In this document: positions 7,887-14,731 of the stretch, piece after piece
Position numbering within the stretch: the first letter of the stretch is position 1
How the letters are laid out: the number at the start of each line of letters is the position of its first letter
Assembly: GCA_002343505.1 (NCBI GenBank)
Contig: DDQZ01000035.1
Coordinates: 1 to 24,113, forward strand
DNA: 24,113 nt
Direction: 5' to 3'
DNA from: Verrucomicrobiaceae bacterium UBA2429
GTDB taxonomy: Bacteria; Verrucomicrobiota; Verrucomicrobiia; Verrucomicrobiales; Verrucomicrobiaceae
Program-made: the position numbers and the translations under genes
The notes under the pieces: model-generated
Told to the model about the DNA's origin: nothing
What the model saw: the letters and a program-made list of their open reading frames with translations, nothing else
The model's database searches: none

Positions 7887-10814
7887 ATGATTCGCACCGC
7901 CACGCTTTTTCTCCTCGCTGTACTGTCCCTGCACGCGCAGTCGGAGCCGGATTTCCTCACCGGCATCCGCCAGCTCACCTTTGAGGGCCGCCGCGCGGGC
8001 GAGGGTTATTTCAGCGCGGATGGCTCGAAGCTCGTCTTCCAGTCCGAGCGCGAGCCGGGCAATCCGTTTTATCAGATCTACCTCATGGACCTGGAGACGG
8101 GCGATCAAGAGCGCGTCTCGCCCGGCATGGGCAAGACCACGTGCGCGTGGATCCACCCGGACGGCAAGCGCGTCCTGTTTGCCAGCACGCACAGCGACCC
8201 GAAGTCGAAGGAACTCCAGGACGCCGAATACAAGGAGCGCGAGAGCAGCCGCGTGCGCAAATACTCCTGGGACTACGACGAGCACTACGACATCTGGGAA
8301 TACCACCTCGACGACAAATCCTTCAAGAACCTCACCGCCACACGCGGCTACGATGCCGAAGGCGCGTGGTCGCCCGATGGCACGAAGATGGTCTTCGCCA
8401 GCAACCGCGCCGCCTACGAAGGCACGCTCTCGAAGGAAGACGCCGCCCGCCTGGAAAACGACAAGCAATACTTCATGGACATCTATGTGGCGGATGCCGA
8501 CGGCTCGAATGTGAAGCGCCTCACCGACGTGCCCGGCTACGACGGCGGCCCGTTTTTCAGCGCCGATGGCACCCGCATCTGCTGGCGACGCTTCACACCG
8601 AAGGGAGACGTGGCCGAGGTCTGGACCATGAACACCGACGGCACGGACCAGCGCCAGCTCACCAAGCTTGGCGCCATGAGCTGGGCGCCCTACTTCCATC
8701 CCAGCGGCGAGTATTTGATCTTCACCACCAACCTCAACGGCTTCGCCAATTTCGAGCTCTATGTCGTGGATGCCGCCGGCAAAAAAGACCCCGTGCGCGT
8801 CACCCACACCGACGGCTTTGACGGCCTGCCCGTCTTCTCGCCCGATGGCAAAAAGCTCGCCTGGACCAGCGGCCGCACCAGCAACGGCCAGAGCCAGATC
8901 TTCCTCGCCGACTGGGATCATGACCACGCCCGCGCCGCGCTTGGCATCGGTGCATCGAAGCCCGAAGCCCAGCCAGCCAACGCTCCCGACCTCGCCCTCA
9001 CCGCCGCCGAGATCCGCCCTGAGGACCTGCGCCAGCACGTCACCTACCTCGCCAGCGACGAACTGGACGGCCGGCTCACCGGCACCGAGGGCGAAAGGCT
9101 CGCCACGCAGTATGTGGCGGAGGTTTTCCACGGCATCGGCCTCCTGCCGTATGGCGATGACGAATGGTTTGAGCCCTTCGATTTCACCGCCGGCGTGGCC
9201 CTCGGCGATGGCAACACACTCACCCTCACCGGTGGCGAGAAGCGCGACTTCACCGCCGATAAAGACTGGCGTCCGCTTTCCTTCTCCCAGACCGGCGAGG
9301 TGCAGGCCGCGCCCATCGTCTTCGCCGGTTACGGCGTCGAGACACCCGACGAGGCCACCGGTGCCGATGGCAAAGCGCTCGAGCCATACAGCAGCTACGC
9401 CCACCTTGATGTGAAGGACAAATGGGTGCTCGTCCTGCGCTACCTGCCCGAGGGCCTCAGCAAGGAACGGCGCGGCGATCTCACCCGCTACGCCAGCCTC
9501 CGGCACAAGGCCATGGTCGCCCGGCAAAAGGGCGCGCGCGGCCTCATCATCGCCAGCGGGCCTAACAGCAAAGTTGTCCAGCAGCTCGTGCCCATGGCCT
9601 TTGACGCCTCGCTCGCCTCCTCCGGCATCTCCGCCATCAGCGTCACCGATGCGATTGCCGACGTGCTTTTAAAACCCGTCGGCAAGACCCTCAAGGAACT
9701 CCAGGACAAGCTCGACACCGGCGACCTCATGGGCGGCATCGAATGCACCGGCCTCAGCCTCGCCGCCCGCATAGACATCCAGCAGGAGCGCAAAAAAGGC
9801 CGCAACGTGCTCGGCGTCCTGCCCGCGCGCGACAAGCCCGACCCGCATGTGGCACCCCTCATCGTCTGCGCCCACATTGACCACCTCGGCAGCAAAGGCG
9901 GCTCCAACTCCCGCGCCCGCGGCGACGACGCCAACCGCGTCCACCACGGCGCCGACGACAACGCCAGCGGCATCGCCGGCATGATCGAGATCGCCCAATG
10001 GCTCGCCGATCAAAAACGCCAGGGCAAAGTGAGGCTCACCCGCGATGTCATCTTCGCCGCCTGGTCCGGCGAGGAGCTTGGACTTCTCGGCAGCAACCAC
10101 TTCGCCGAAAGCCTCGCCAAAATGTTCACCGGCGATGCCAACGGCAAACTCACCCACATGTTCGCCGCCTGCCTGAACATGGACATGATCGGCCGCTTCC
10201 AGAAAACCCTCGTGCTCCAGGGCGTCGGCTCCAGCACCTGGTGGCCGAAGGAGATCGAAAAGCGCAACGCCGTCACCGGCCTGCCCATCACCACGCAAAA
10301 CGACGCCCACCTGCCCACCGACAGCACCACCTTTTATCTGCGCGGCATCCCCACGCTCAACGCCTTCACCGGCAGCCATGAGGACTACCACCTGCCCAGC
10401 GACACCGCCGACAAGCTCGACTATGACAAAGCCGCGCAGATCACCCGCCTCATCGGCCTCATCGCCCGCTCCGTCGCCACCGCCGAGACGAACCCCGACT
10501 TCGTCGCCATGGAAGCCCCGAAAAGCCAGGGCACCCGCGGCGGCCTGCGCGCCTACCTCGGCACCATCCCCGACTACGCGCAGGGCGACATCAAAGGCGT
10601 CAAGCTCAGCGGCGTCTCCCCCATCGGCCCCGCCGGCAAAGCCGGCGTCAAAGGCGGCGACATCATCATCAAGCTCGCCGGCAAAGAGGTGCTCAACATC
10701 TACGACTACACCTCCCTCATGGGCGAGCTGAAGATCGGCACGGAAACAAACATCACCGTCCTGCGTGAAGGCAAGGAAGTGGAGCTGAAAATCACGCCTT
10801 CCTCGCGGGATTGA
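7887..10814 (+). CDS. Exported multidomain M28 aminopeptidase: TolB-like propeller, PA domain, M28 catalytic domain, PDZ
   Basis: The protein has 975 residues, with signal peptide MIRTATLFLLAVLSLHAQ. Residues 25 to about 355 contain TolB/WD40-like blades with repeated FSADGSKLVF, WSPDGTKMVFAS and FSPDGKKLAW motifs. A region around 370-620 includes a PA-like insert (KDKWVLVLRYLPEG, ARQKGARGLIIASGP). The M28 domain carries the two-zinc site: H663 (AHIDHLG), D690 (GADDNASG), general base E729 and ligand E730 (SGEELGLLGS), D766 (NMDMIG) and H835 (YHLPSDT). A C-terminal PDZ-like domain follows from about 880 (YAQGDIKGVKLSGV, then KAGVKGGDIIIKLAGKEV). M28 enzymes remove N-terminal amino acids; the propeller and PDZ parts probably recruit substrates. 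An ATG four codons upstream is in frame, but the chosen start gives the better signal peptide. It probably acts in the periplasm. Confidence 0.92.
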   Translation: MIRTATLFLLAVLSLHAQSEPDFLTGIRQLTFEGRRAGEGYFSADGSKLVFQSEREPGNPFYQIYLMDLETGDQERVSPGMGKTTCAWIHPDGKRVLFASTHSDPKSKELQDAEYKERESSRVRKYSWDYDEHYDIWEYHLDDKSFKNLTATRGYDAEGAWSPDGTKMVFASNRAAYEGTLSKEDAARLENDKQYFMDIYVADADGSNVKRLTDVPGYDGGPFFSADGTRICWRRFTPKGDVAEVWTMNTDGTDQRQLTKLGAMSWAPYFHPSGEYLIFTTNLNGFANFELYVVDAAGKKDPVRVTHTDGFDGLPVFSPDGKKLAWTSGRTSNGQSQIFLADWDHDHARAALGIGASKPEAQPANAPDLALTAAEIRPEDLRQHVTYLASDELDGRLTGTEGERLATQYVAEVFHGIGLLPYGDDEWFEPFDFTAGVALGDGNTLTLTGGEKRDFTADKDWRPLSFSQTGEVQAAPIVFAGYGVETPDEATGADGKALEPYSSYAHLDVKDKWVLVLRYLPEGLSKERRGDLTRYASLRHKAMVARQKGARGLIIASGPNSKVVQQLVPMAFDASLASSGISAISVTDAIADVLLKPVGKTLKELQDKLDTGDLMGGIECTGLSLAARIDIQQERKKGRNVLGVLPARDKPDPHVAPLIVCAHIDHLGSKGGSNSRARGDDANRVHHGADDNASGIAGMIEIAQWLADQKRQGKVRLTRDVIFAAWSGEELGLLGSNHFAESLAKMFTGDANGKLTHMFAACLNMDMIGRFQKTLVLQGVGSSTWWPKEIEKRNAVTGLPITTQNDAHLPTDSTTFYLRGIPTLNAFTGSHEDYHLPSDTADKLDYDKAAQITRLIGLIARSVATAETNPDFVAMEAPKSQGTRGGLRAYLGTIPDYAQGDIKGVKLSGVSPIGPAGKAGVKGGDIIIKLAGKEVLNIYDYTSLMGELKIGTETNITVLREGKEVELKITPSSRD

Positions 10815-10828
10815 GGGGGGTTCTGTAG

Positions 10829-10876
10829 CCGGGGCAGTGACCCCGGAACGCGCCCACATTCGCGGGTCACTGCCCC
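10829..10876. repeat. Long inverted repeat with alternative internal hairpin
   Basis: A 13-bp perfect stem pairs GGGGCAGTGACCC (10831-10843) with GGGTCACTGCCCC (10864-10876) across a 20-nt loop. A shorter, mutually exclusive hairpin CCGGGG-CAGTGA-CCCCGG occupies 10829-10846. It begins 15 bases after the M28 gene's stop codon and precedes the hicB-like gene. It may be a terminator or a REP-like dispersed element. No T-tract was seen. Confidence 0.6.
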
Positions 10877-10942
10877 CGCGCCACAGCCAGCCACTCTCAA
10901 ATGCATCTTGCCTTTTCGGGGTGTGACCAGTACTTTGACGGC

Positions 10943-11125
10943 ATGAGGAATCTCAAAATCGTCATCGAAAAACACGCCGACGGCTATGTGTCCTACCCTG
11001 TGGGCATGAAGGGCGTGGTCGTCGGCCAGGGCGACACTTATGAGGAGGCTCTGCGTGATGTGCAGTCCGCCGTGAAGTTCCACATCGAGACCTTTGGCCC
11101 CGAATACAGCTTGTACATAGAATAA
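10943..11125 (+). CDS. Orphan HicB-like antitoxin, probably C-terminally truncated
   Basis: The 60-residue protein MRNLKIVIEKHADGYVSYP... has the HicB fold signature: an antiparallel strand pair, the turn GMKGVVVGQGDTYEEALRDV, and a helix continuing to IETFG. HicB antitoxins neutralise the HicA mRNA interferase. No hicA-like gene is adjacent on either side. From memory of the family, close relatives continue for about 12-15 residues after FHIETFG with a segment resembling PVLEAFVAE. Here the reading frame instead changes to EYSLYIE and stops where the AT-rich island begins. I infer that insertion of the island cut off the 3' end of hicB and removed hicA. An upstream in-frame ATG at 10901 was rejected because its 14 extra residues are outside the domain. 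Whether the product still folds or represses is unknown. Confidence 0.7.
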   Translation: MRNLKIVIEKHADGYVSYPVGMKGVVVGQGDTYEEALRDVQSAVKFHIETFGPEYSLYIE

Positions 11126-11143
11126 CTTATCCAAGATAAACGA

Positions 11144-11149
11144 TATAAT
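11144..11149 (+). promoter_or_regulatory. Consensus -10 box (TATAAT) of the AT-rich island
   Basis: An exact TATAAT lies directly before the first island gene, but no convincing -35 was found at 16-18 nt. If it is used, transcription would start at about 11155-11158. That is downstream of the first ATG (11151) and would favour the in-frame ATG at 11184. Confidence 0.35.
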
Positions 11150-11150
11150 A

Positions 11151-11744
11151 ATGGTATACGCATTCTGCAAAGATCTTGAGCTAATGGCTTATATACTACT
11201 TGACGCACTATGCCAGATTGATGGAAAACTTGTGCTAGGCTGGTTTCAGTTAATTTTTATGATCCTTGGTTTTTGTATCGCTCGTCAAACATATGCAAAA
11301 ACGCAGATGCAAAGACGTCTTGAAAATAGTTTTCGTTTAATAGATCATTTGCACAAAGTCGGTTCAATTACTGACCTTCATTGGTTTCTGGAAAACTTCG
11401 TGAATTCCTCAAATGCATTATCTTTGCCAACGGACCACACACTTCAATACAAGATGCCAAATACACCAACGGGTTTCCTCAAGACTGGATGGGAAATAGT
11501 TAAGCCAAATGATCTGTTTAGTGGAAAGTGGACGGACTGGGATCACGATTTAGTGGTTAACTATTGTCGGCAGTTTAATTTTGTGTGCGATCAAGTTGAA
11601 AGGCAAGCTGCGGAACGCGAACTAATTCTTTCCGAATTCAAAAAAACAATCACTGATCTCAAACTATTAATTTCCAAAGCTAGTGCTGACGACACTTCAC
11701 TAGGTCAAAGATTTTCTAGTTTGACCAAATTTACATTAACTTAA
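11151..11744 (+). CDS. Unknown single-pass membrane protein encoded in the AT-rich island
   Basis: I do not recognise this 197-residue protein. One hydrophobic segment (about 27-45, LVLGWFQLIFMILGFCIA) is followed by a basic stretch (RQTYAKTQMQRRLENS) and a mostly helical, probably cytoplasmic domain. That domain contains LIDHLHKVGSITDLHWFLENFV, a Trp/Asp-rich centre (KWTDWDHDLV) and a C-terminal helix rich in E and K (about 153-175) that could form a coiled coil. No catalytic motif is evident. An in-frame ATG 11 codons in is a plausible alternative start. The next gene starts 5 bases after its stop, so the two form a tight pair. Codon use is A/T-ending, unlike its neighbours, indicating transfer. 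The layout resembles small two-gene accessory cassettes such as defence or toxin/immunity modules, but nothing in the sequence proves that. Confidence 0.7.
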   Translation: MVYAFCKDLELMAYILLDALCQIDGKLVLGWFQLIFMILGFCIARQTYAKTQMQRRLENSFRLIDHLHKVGSITDLHWFLENFVNSSNALSLPTDHTLQYKMPNTPTGFLKTGWEIVKPNDLFSGKWTDWDHDLVVNYCRQFNFVCDQVERQAAERELILSEFKKTITDLKLLISKASADDTSLGQRFSSLTKFTLT

Positions 11745-11749
11745 CAGAC

Positions 11750-12175
11750 ATGAAACTTAGCCGTTCCGATGTTTTGCGCATTTTGGATAATGTTGATGAT
11801 ATGTCGCACAATGAACTTATTAATGCTGCCAATCGGCTATATGAGTATAAAATAACACACAATATCCAAAATGCAGTTAACGCCAATGCCTTTGGCGCAA
11901 CCCCTATGCTAGTGCATATGGATGCATCACTGGTGTTAAAATGGATGGAATGCGATAATCTTGGCGACACTACATATTCTCATGGTAGCTCGCCAAACCA
12001 TAGCAATACAACTCCCAAGATTAATTTCAACGTTTTAAAAGTTAGATTGTTTTCTTTGCTTTTTATAGCTTGGGGTGGTTTTACAATTTATATGGGAAAC
12101 CCATTTGGAATGGTTGTTGGTATTTTCATTTTGGCGACTGGAATTTATGGCCTATTTAGAGAAGTAAAAAATTGA
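11750..12175 (+). CDS. Unknown small protein with two C-terminal membrane segments, AT-rich island
   Basis: The 141-residue protein matches no family I recognise. The soluble N-terminal half begins with a helical segment (MKLSRSDVLRILDNVDDMSH). A polar, Asn/Ser/His-rich linker follows around 68-92. Two hydrophobic segments at about 99-115 (RLFSLLFIAWGGFTIYM) and 118-135 (MVVGIFILATGIYGLF) form a hairpin with a short turn, leaving a basic tail. The start is 5 bases after the upstream gene's stop, with no strong ribosome binding site, suggesting translation from the same mRNA. Its A/T-ending codons match its partner and contrast with the surrounding genome. The topology would suit a small membrane-bound effector or an accessory to the neighbouring single-pass protein; this is inference only. 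Confidence 0.7.
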   Translation: MKLSRSDVLRILDNVDDMSHNELINAANRLYEYKITHNIQNAVNANAFGATPMLVHMDASLVLKWMECDNLGDTTYSHGSSPNHSNTTPKINFNVLKVRLFSLLFIAWGGFTIYMGNPFGMVVGIFILATGIYGLFREVKN

Positions 12176-12290
12176 ATGTTCTACCATCAAAGAATGTTTC
12201 TCAAAAACTATAGCTCGCTTTAATTGCCTTTACTGGGTGCGGCCCAAGTTTTGTCTGCATAAGGAATGTTCAAAACATACCATCACATCC

Positions 12291-12488
12291 ATGGCCTCGG
12301 AAATCACCCCGGAATACCTCGCCACGCTTCGCGGAATGACGGGCGCGCAAAAGCTGCGCGCAGCGTTCCAGCTATACTGGGGGGCCAGGAGGCTCAAAGC
12401 CGCGCGGCTCAGGCAGCAGCACCCGGACTGGACCGAGGAGCAGGTGCAGCAGCGGGTGAAGGAGATTTTCATGAATGCGGTCACCTGA
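12291..12488 (+). CDS. Small helical protein paired with nucleotidyltransferase gene
   Basis: The 65-residue protein MASEITPEYLATLRGMTGAQ... is predicted to be almost entirely helical. It has a basic centre (ARRLKAARLRQQHP) and a conserved-looking end (DWTEEQVQQRVKEIFMNAV). Its last codons overlap the first of the nucleotidyltransferase gene by 14 bases, indicating translational coupling. The GGAG at 12461-12464, inside this gene, lies 10 bases before the next ATG. The start was chosen at the ATG closest to the conserved block; an in-frame ATG 18 codons upstream lies in the AT-rich transition zone. From memory, similar small genes precede nucleotidyltransferase genes in other Verrucomicrobiota, so it may be the cognate partner or antitoxin. 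Its function is unproven. Confidence 0.72.
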   Translation: MASEITPEYLATLRGMTGAQKLRAAFQLYWGARRLKAARLRQQHPDWTEEQVQQRVKEIFMNAVT

Positions 12489-13041
12489 GCCCTATCTTAT
12501 CTTTACCCGGAAGCTCCAGGAGCTGGGCCTGCGCCACATGGTGAGCGGCAGCGTGGCCGCCATCTATTACGGCGAGCCGCGGCTGACCAATGATGTGGAC
12601 ATCATCGTCTTCCTGCGGCGGGAGGATGCGCGCCGCATCATCACCGCCTTTCCCCCCGATGACTTTTACTGCCCGCCGCTCGAGGTCATCGAAGCGGAGC
12701 GGGTCCGTGACCAGCGCGGCCACTTCAATCTCATCCACCATGAAACCGGCTTCAAAGCCGACATCTACCTCACTGGACGCGATGAACTGCACGCCTGGGG
12801 CTTTGCCCATGCAGTGTCCGCCGACCTGGATGGCGACACTGTCGTCTTCGCCCCACCGGAATATGTGATCGTGCGCAAGCTCCAGTTCTTCCGCGAGGGC
12901 GGCTCACAGAAGCATCTGCGCGACATCCACCGGATGCTGCTCGGCCTGGGCGATGACTGGCCGCGTGGCACCCTGATGGAAATGCTCCGCACCCACCGCC
13001 TGGAACCGGAATGGTCCCTGGTGAAAAGCTGGGACGAATGA
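12475..13041 (+). CDS. MNT/AbiEii-like nucleotidyltransferase-fold protein
   Basis: The 188-residue protein shows the minimal nucleotidyltransferase signature: GS at 25-26 (VSGSVAAIYYGEPRLTND), two metal-binding acidic residues D40 and D42 in NDVDIIV, and a probable third, D96, in FKADIYL. A conserved C-terminal segment, EYVIVRKLQFFREGGSQKHLRDI, resembles the part of AbiEii/DUF6036-type proteins that positions the active site. Family members transfer nucleotides to tRNA or to protein and include type IV toxins and MNT-type antitoxins. The 14-base overlap with the preceding 65-residue gene suggests a two-component unit. GC content is like the host rather than the adjacent AT-rich island. Toxicity cannot be decided from sequence. 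A hairpin follows the stop codon closely. Confidence 0.82.
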   Translation: MRSPEPYLIFTRKLQELGLRHMVSGSVAAIYYGEPRLTNDVDIIVFLRREDARRIITAFPPDDFYCPPLEVIEAERVRDQRGHFNLIHHETGFKADIYLTGRDELHAWGFAHAVSADLDGDTVVFAPPEYVIVRKLQFFREGGSQKHLRDIHRMLLGLGDDWPRGTLMEMLRTHRLEPEWSLVKSWDE

Positions 13042-13046
13042 GCAGG

Positions 13047-13061
13047 CGGAGGAAGCCTCCG
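13047..13061 (+). terminator. Hairpin after the nucleotidyltransferase gene
   Basis: A 6-bp stem CGGAGG/CCTCCG with a 3-nt loop begins 5 bases after the stop codon. No T-run follows, so it is a weak terminator candidate. Confidence 0.35.
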
Positions 13062-13136
13062 GCGGCATCACGGTCAATGAAAGTCACCCTGGCTGCCATG
13101 CTGCCTATTGGATCAAGGAAGTCTGTGGCATTACGG

Positions 13137-13155
13137 CACCCCAAGCGATGGGGTG
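13137..13155. repeat. Short perfect hairpin
   Basis: A 7-bp stem CACCCCA/TGGGGTG closes the loop AGCGA. It lies in the roughly 300-base gap between the nucleotidyltransferase gene and the M14 gene, just before the tandem repeats. Apart from these hairpins and the repeats, I see nothing coding in that gap. Confidence 0.4.
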
Positions 13156-13166
13156 GAATGAGCGGG

Positions 13167-13253
13167 GCAGTGTTGGAGTCCAAGCTTGAGCTTGTTCAAT
13201 GAACAGCCGCCGCGGAGTCTGCTCCCGTGTCGCCTGAAGGCTTCACTCCAACA
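13167..13253 (+). repeat. 87-bp dispersed repeat, tandem copy 1
   Basis: A GCAG lead is followed by an 83-bp unit bounded by terminal inverted repeats TGTTGGAGT and ACTCCAACA. It contains the internal palindromes CAAGCTTG and GTTCA-A-TGAAC. The unit ends in a conserved block reading CCGTGTCGCCTGAAGGCTTC before the right terminus. Copy 2 follows directly. The structure resembles a MITE- or REP-like non-autonomous element. Confidence 0.85.
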
Positions 13254-13340
13254 GCAGTGTTGGAGTTCAAGCTTGAGCTTGTTCATTGAACTCCCGTTGC
13301 GGAGTCAACACCCGTGTCGCCTGAAGGCTTCACTCCAACA
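13254..13340 (+). repeat. 87-bp dispersed repeat, tandem copy 2
   Basis: This copy has the same length and termini as copy 1, with about nine substitutions over 83 bp, mostly in the middle third. The central palindrome is kept (GTTCA-T-TGAAC) although its middle base differs. It ends 5 bases before the stop codon of the convergent M14 gene. A third, inverted partial copy lies at the right end of the window. Confidence 0.85.
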
Positions 13341-13345
13341 AACCC

Positions 13346-14566
13346 TCACTCCCGCAGCCAGGCGGCCATGGCTTTGGCGAGGCCCTGGCCAACGTGGAGG
13401 TAGCCGTCCTGGGTGCTGTGGGGTGTGTTCCAGGCGGTTTCGAGGGTCATGGCCACGGCGCGGGCGGGGGTGCGGTCGCGCACCCAGTTGCCGCTCATGC
13501 GGTCGCGCTCCTCCTGGGTCTTCACATAGGTGGCGAAGCGATACCTTGGCAGGATGGGCAGCGGCTCGCGCATGTGCTGGACGCAGAGGGAGAGAAAGCG
13601 GTCGTAACTGGCGCGGCGCGGGCCGGTCATTTGCTCGTAGTCCATGGGGCCGAAGAAGAAGGGCTGCTTGTCGCCGGAGCCGGGGTTGTGCAGGTCGAAG
13701 TAACAGCGCAGCCGCCCGGCCTGGATGAGGGCCTCGACGCGCTGCTGGGCGGCGGCGACTTCGGGATAGACGGGGCGGGTGTCCCAGTCGCGGTTGTGGT
13801 CGCGCGGCACGGCTTCTTTGCCACCGGCGCCGAGGGCCACGTTGTCCACGTCCATGATGGGGATGAAAAAGATCTCGGTGCTCGCGCGCAGGGCGGCGGC
13901 CTCGGGCGTGTCCCCGGCCGCCCATTCGAGAAAGCCGCGCCCGACCCAGGAGCCGCCGGCTTCCCAGGCGTGCTGGCGGGCGTGGACCCACACGGCTTGC
14001 GGGGCGTCTTTTTTGCCGAGGCGGATGCCGGGCACCTCGCGGCCCTCGCGTGTCTTTGCCAGCACGAAGCGCTCCGCGCCCGGCACGCGGCTGGCGGTTT
14101 GCTCCAGCAGGGCTTCGGAATGGGCAGGCAGAAAGGGCGGCCCCCAGGCGAGCCAGAAGGTGGCGGCGGGGGCGGTGATGGCATAGGTGGCGTCGGCTTG
14201 GGTGACGATGCCGGGGTCGGTGTGCCGCCACGTTTGGTCATCGCTGCTGATGGCGGCGCGCGCGGGCAGGGACCACGCGGCGGCCAGGCGCTCCTGCGCG
14301 CGGAAGGGGCGGCCGGCGGGTTTCACACGCACGGTGAGCGCCTGCCCGGGCCGCGCGCCATCCACGCGGAAATACCACCAGCACGGCCAGCCGCGCCCCT
14401 CGCGGGAGACGGGTGAGATTTCGATCAAGCCGGCGCCGGCATCCAGCGCGTGGACCTCCGCCGAGCCGCCGGGGAAGTCGGAATGGAGGGTCAGCCCGGC
14501 GGAATGAACGCGCGCCGCGATGAGCAGGCACAAGACGGGAAGGAAAAGCAGGCGCGGGAGATTCAT
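13346..14566 (-). CDS. Exported M14-family zinc carboxypeptidase
   Basis: The 406-residue protein has signal peptide MNLPRLLFLPVLCLLIAARVHS. An N-terminal beta-rich domain (about 25-150: WPCWWYFRVDGARPGQ, then TFWLAWGPPF) resembles the pre-catalytic domain of cytosolic-carboxypeptidase-like M14 enzymes. The catalytic domain carries H199 and E202 in HARQHAWE, an NRDW substrate-binding element at 258-261, H293 in FDLHNPG and the catalytic Glu E376 in TLETAWN. All zinc ligands and the general base are present, so it should be active, releasing C-terminal residues or cleaving isopeptide or murein peptide links. The domain plan is of the AGBL/M14 type often called an M14 family zinc carboxypeptidase in this phylum. 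The gene stands alone, with a hairpin upstream separating it from the dehydratase gene on the same strand. Confidence 0.87.
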   Translation of the reverse strand: MNLPRLLFLPVLCLLIAARVHSAGLTLHSDFPGGSAEVHALDAGAGLIEISPVSREGRGWPCWWYFRVDGARPGQALTVRVKPAGRPFRAQERLAAAWSLPARAAISSDDQTWRHTDPGIVTQADATYAITAPAATFWLAWGPPFLPAHSEALLEQTASRVPGAERFVLAKTREGREVPGIRLGKKDAPQAVWVHARQHAWEAGGSWVGRGFLEWAAGDTPEAAALRASTEIFFIPIMDVDNVALGAGGKEAVPRDHNRDWDTRPVYPEVAAAQQRVEALIQAGRLRCYFDLHNPGSGDKQPFFFGPMDYEQMTGPRRASYDRFLSLCVQHMREPLPILPRYRFATYVKTQEERDRMSGNWVRDRTPARAVAMTLETAWNTPHSTQDGYLHVGQGLAKAMAAWLRE

Positions 14567-14622
14567 GCGCCGGAGAGAACGCGGGCGGGCGCTTTCTTCT
14601 CACGGGGCAAGGGTAAGAGGGA

Positions 14623-14638
14623 GGCTGGTCCTCCAGCC
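14623..14638 (-). terminator. Hairpin between dehydratase and M14 genes
   Basis: A 6-bp stem GGCTGG/CCAGCC closes a TCCT loop in the 165-base gap downstream of the minus-strand dehydratase gene. It lacks a U-tract. A smaller hairpin, GGCAC/GTGCC, lies at 14649-14661. Either might end the dehydratase transcript. Confidence 0.35.
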
Positions 14639-14731
14639 GCCGCGAGCGCGGGCACTGTGTGCCAAAGGGCTGCGTCATGCACGACACCATCACCCATGCC
14701 TTCGGCCGCTCCTGGTGGGCGCACGATCAGG

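Larger units (their letters stand above)
11108..12240. mobile_element. AT-rich horizontally acquired island (1.1 kb)
   Basis: Base composition changes abruptly from strongly GC-rich to AT-rich near the end of the hicB-like gene. It returns to GC-rich before the 65-residue protein gene. The two genes inside use A/T-ending codons throughout, unlike every other gene in the window. No transposase, terminal inverted repeat or target duplication was recognised, so the mode of entry is unknown. The boundaries are estimated by eye to within a few tens of bases. Confidence 0.65.

Noticed and set aside
6167..7984. Long open frame (605 codons) on the plus strand opposite the M81 gene
   Set aside because: It is His/Arg/Ala-rich with no domain logic and is fully antisense to a gene with clear motifs. 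Such frames are common in GC-rich DNA.
7674..9527. Long minus-strand open frame (617 codons) opposite the M28 gene
   Set aside because: Its Gly/Ala/Val-rich composition reflects the antisense of a GC-rich gene. It has no recognisable domain and overlaps the start of the M81 gene.
10901..10942. Upstream ATG start for the HicB-like gene
   Set aside because: The 14 added residues do not fit the family N-terminus, and the ATG at 10943 begins exactly at the conserved strand.
12237..12290. Upstream ATG for the 65-residue protein
   Set aside because: The 18 extra codons lie in the AT-rich transition zone and look unlike the rest of the protein, so the ATG at 12291 is preferred.
13011..13202. Short plus-strand frame after the NTase gene
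   Set aside because: It begins inside the NTase gene, has no recognisable sequence and ends in the repeat. It is probably non-coding.
13167..13340. Possible minimal CRISPR array
   Set aside because: The two 87-bp copies abut without unique spacers, have terminal inverted repeats, and a third copy lies 11 kb away in the opposite orientation. No cas genes are present.
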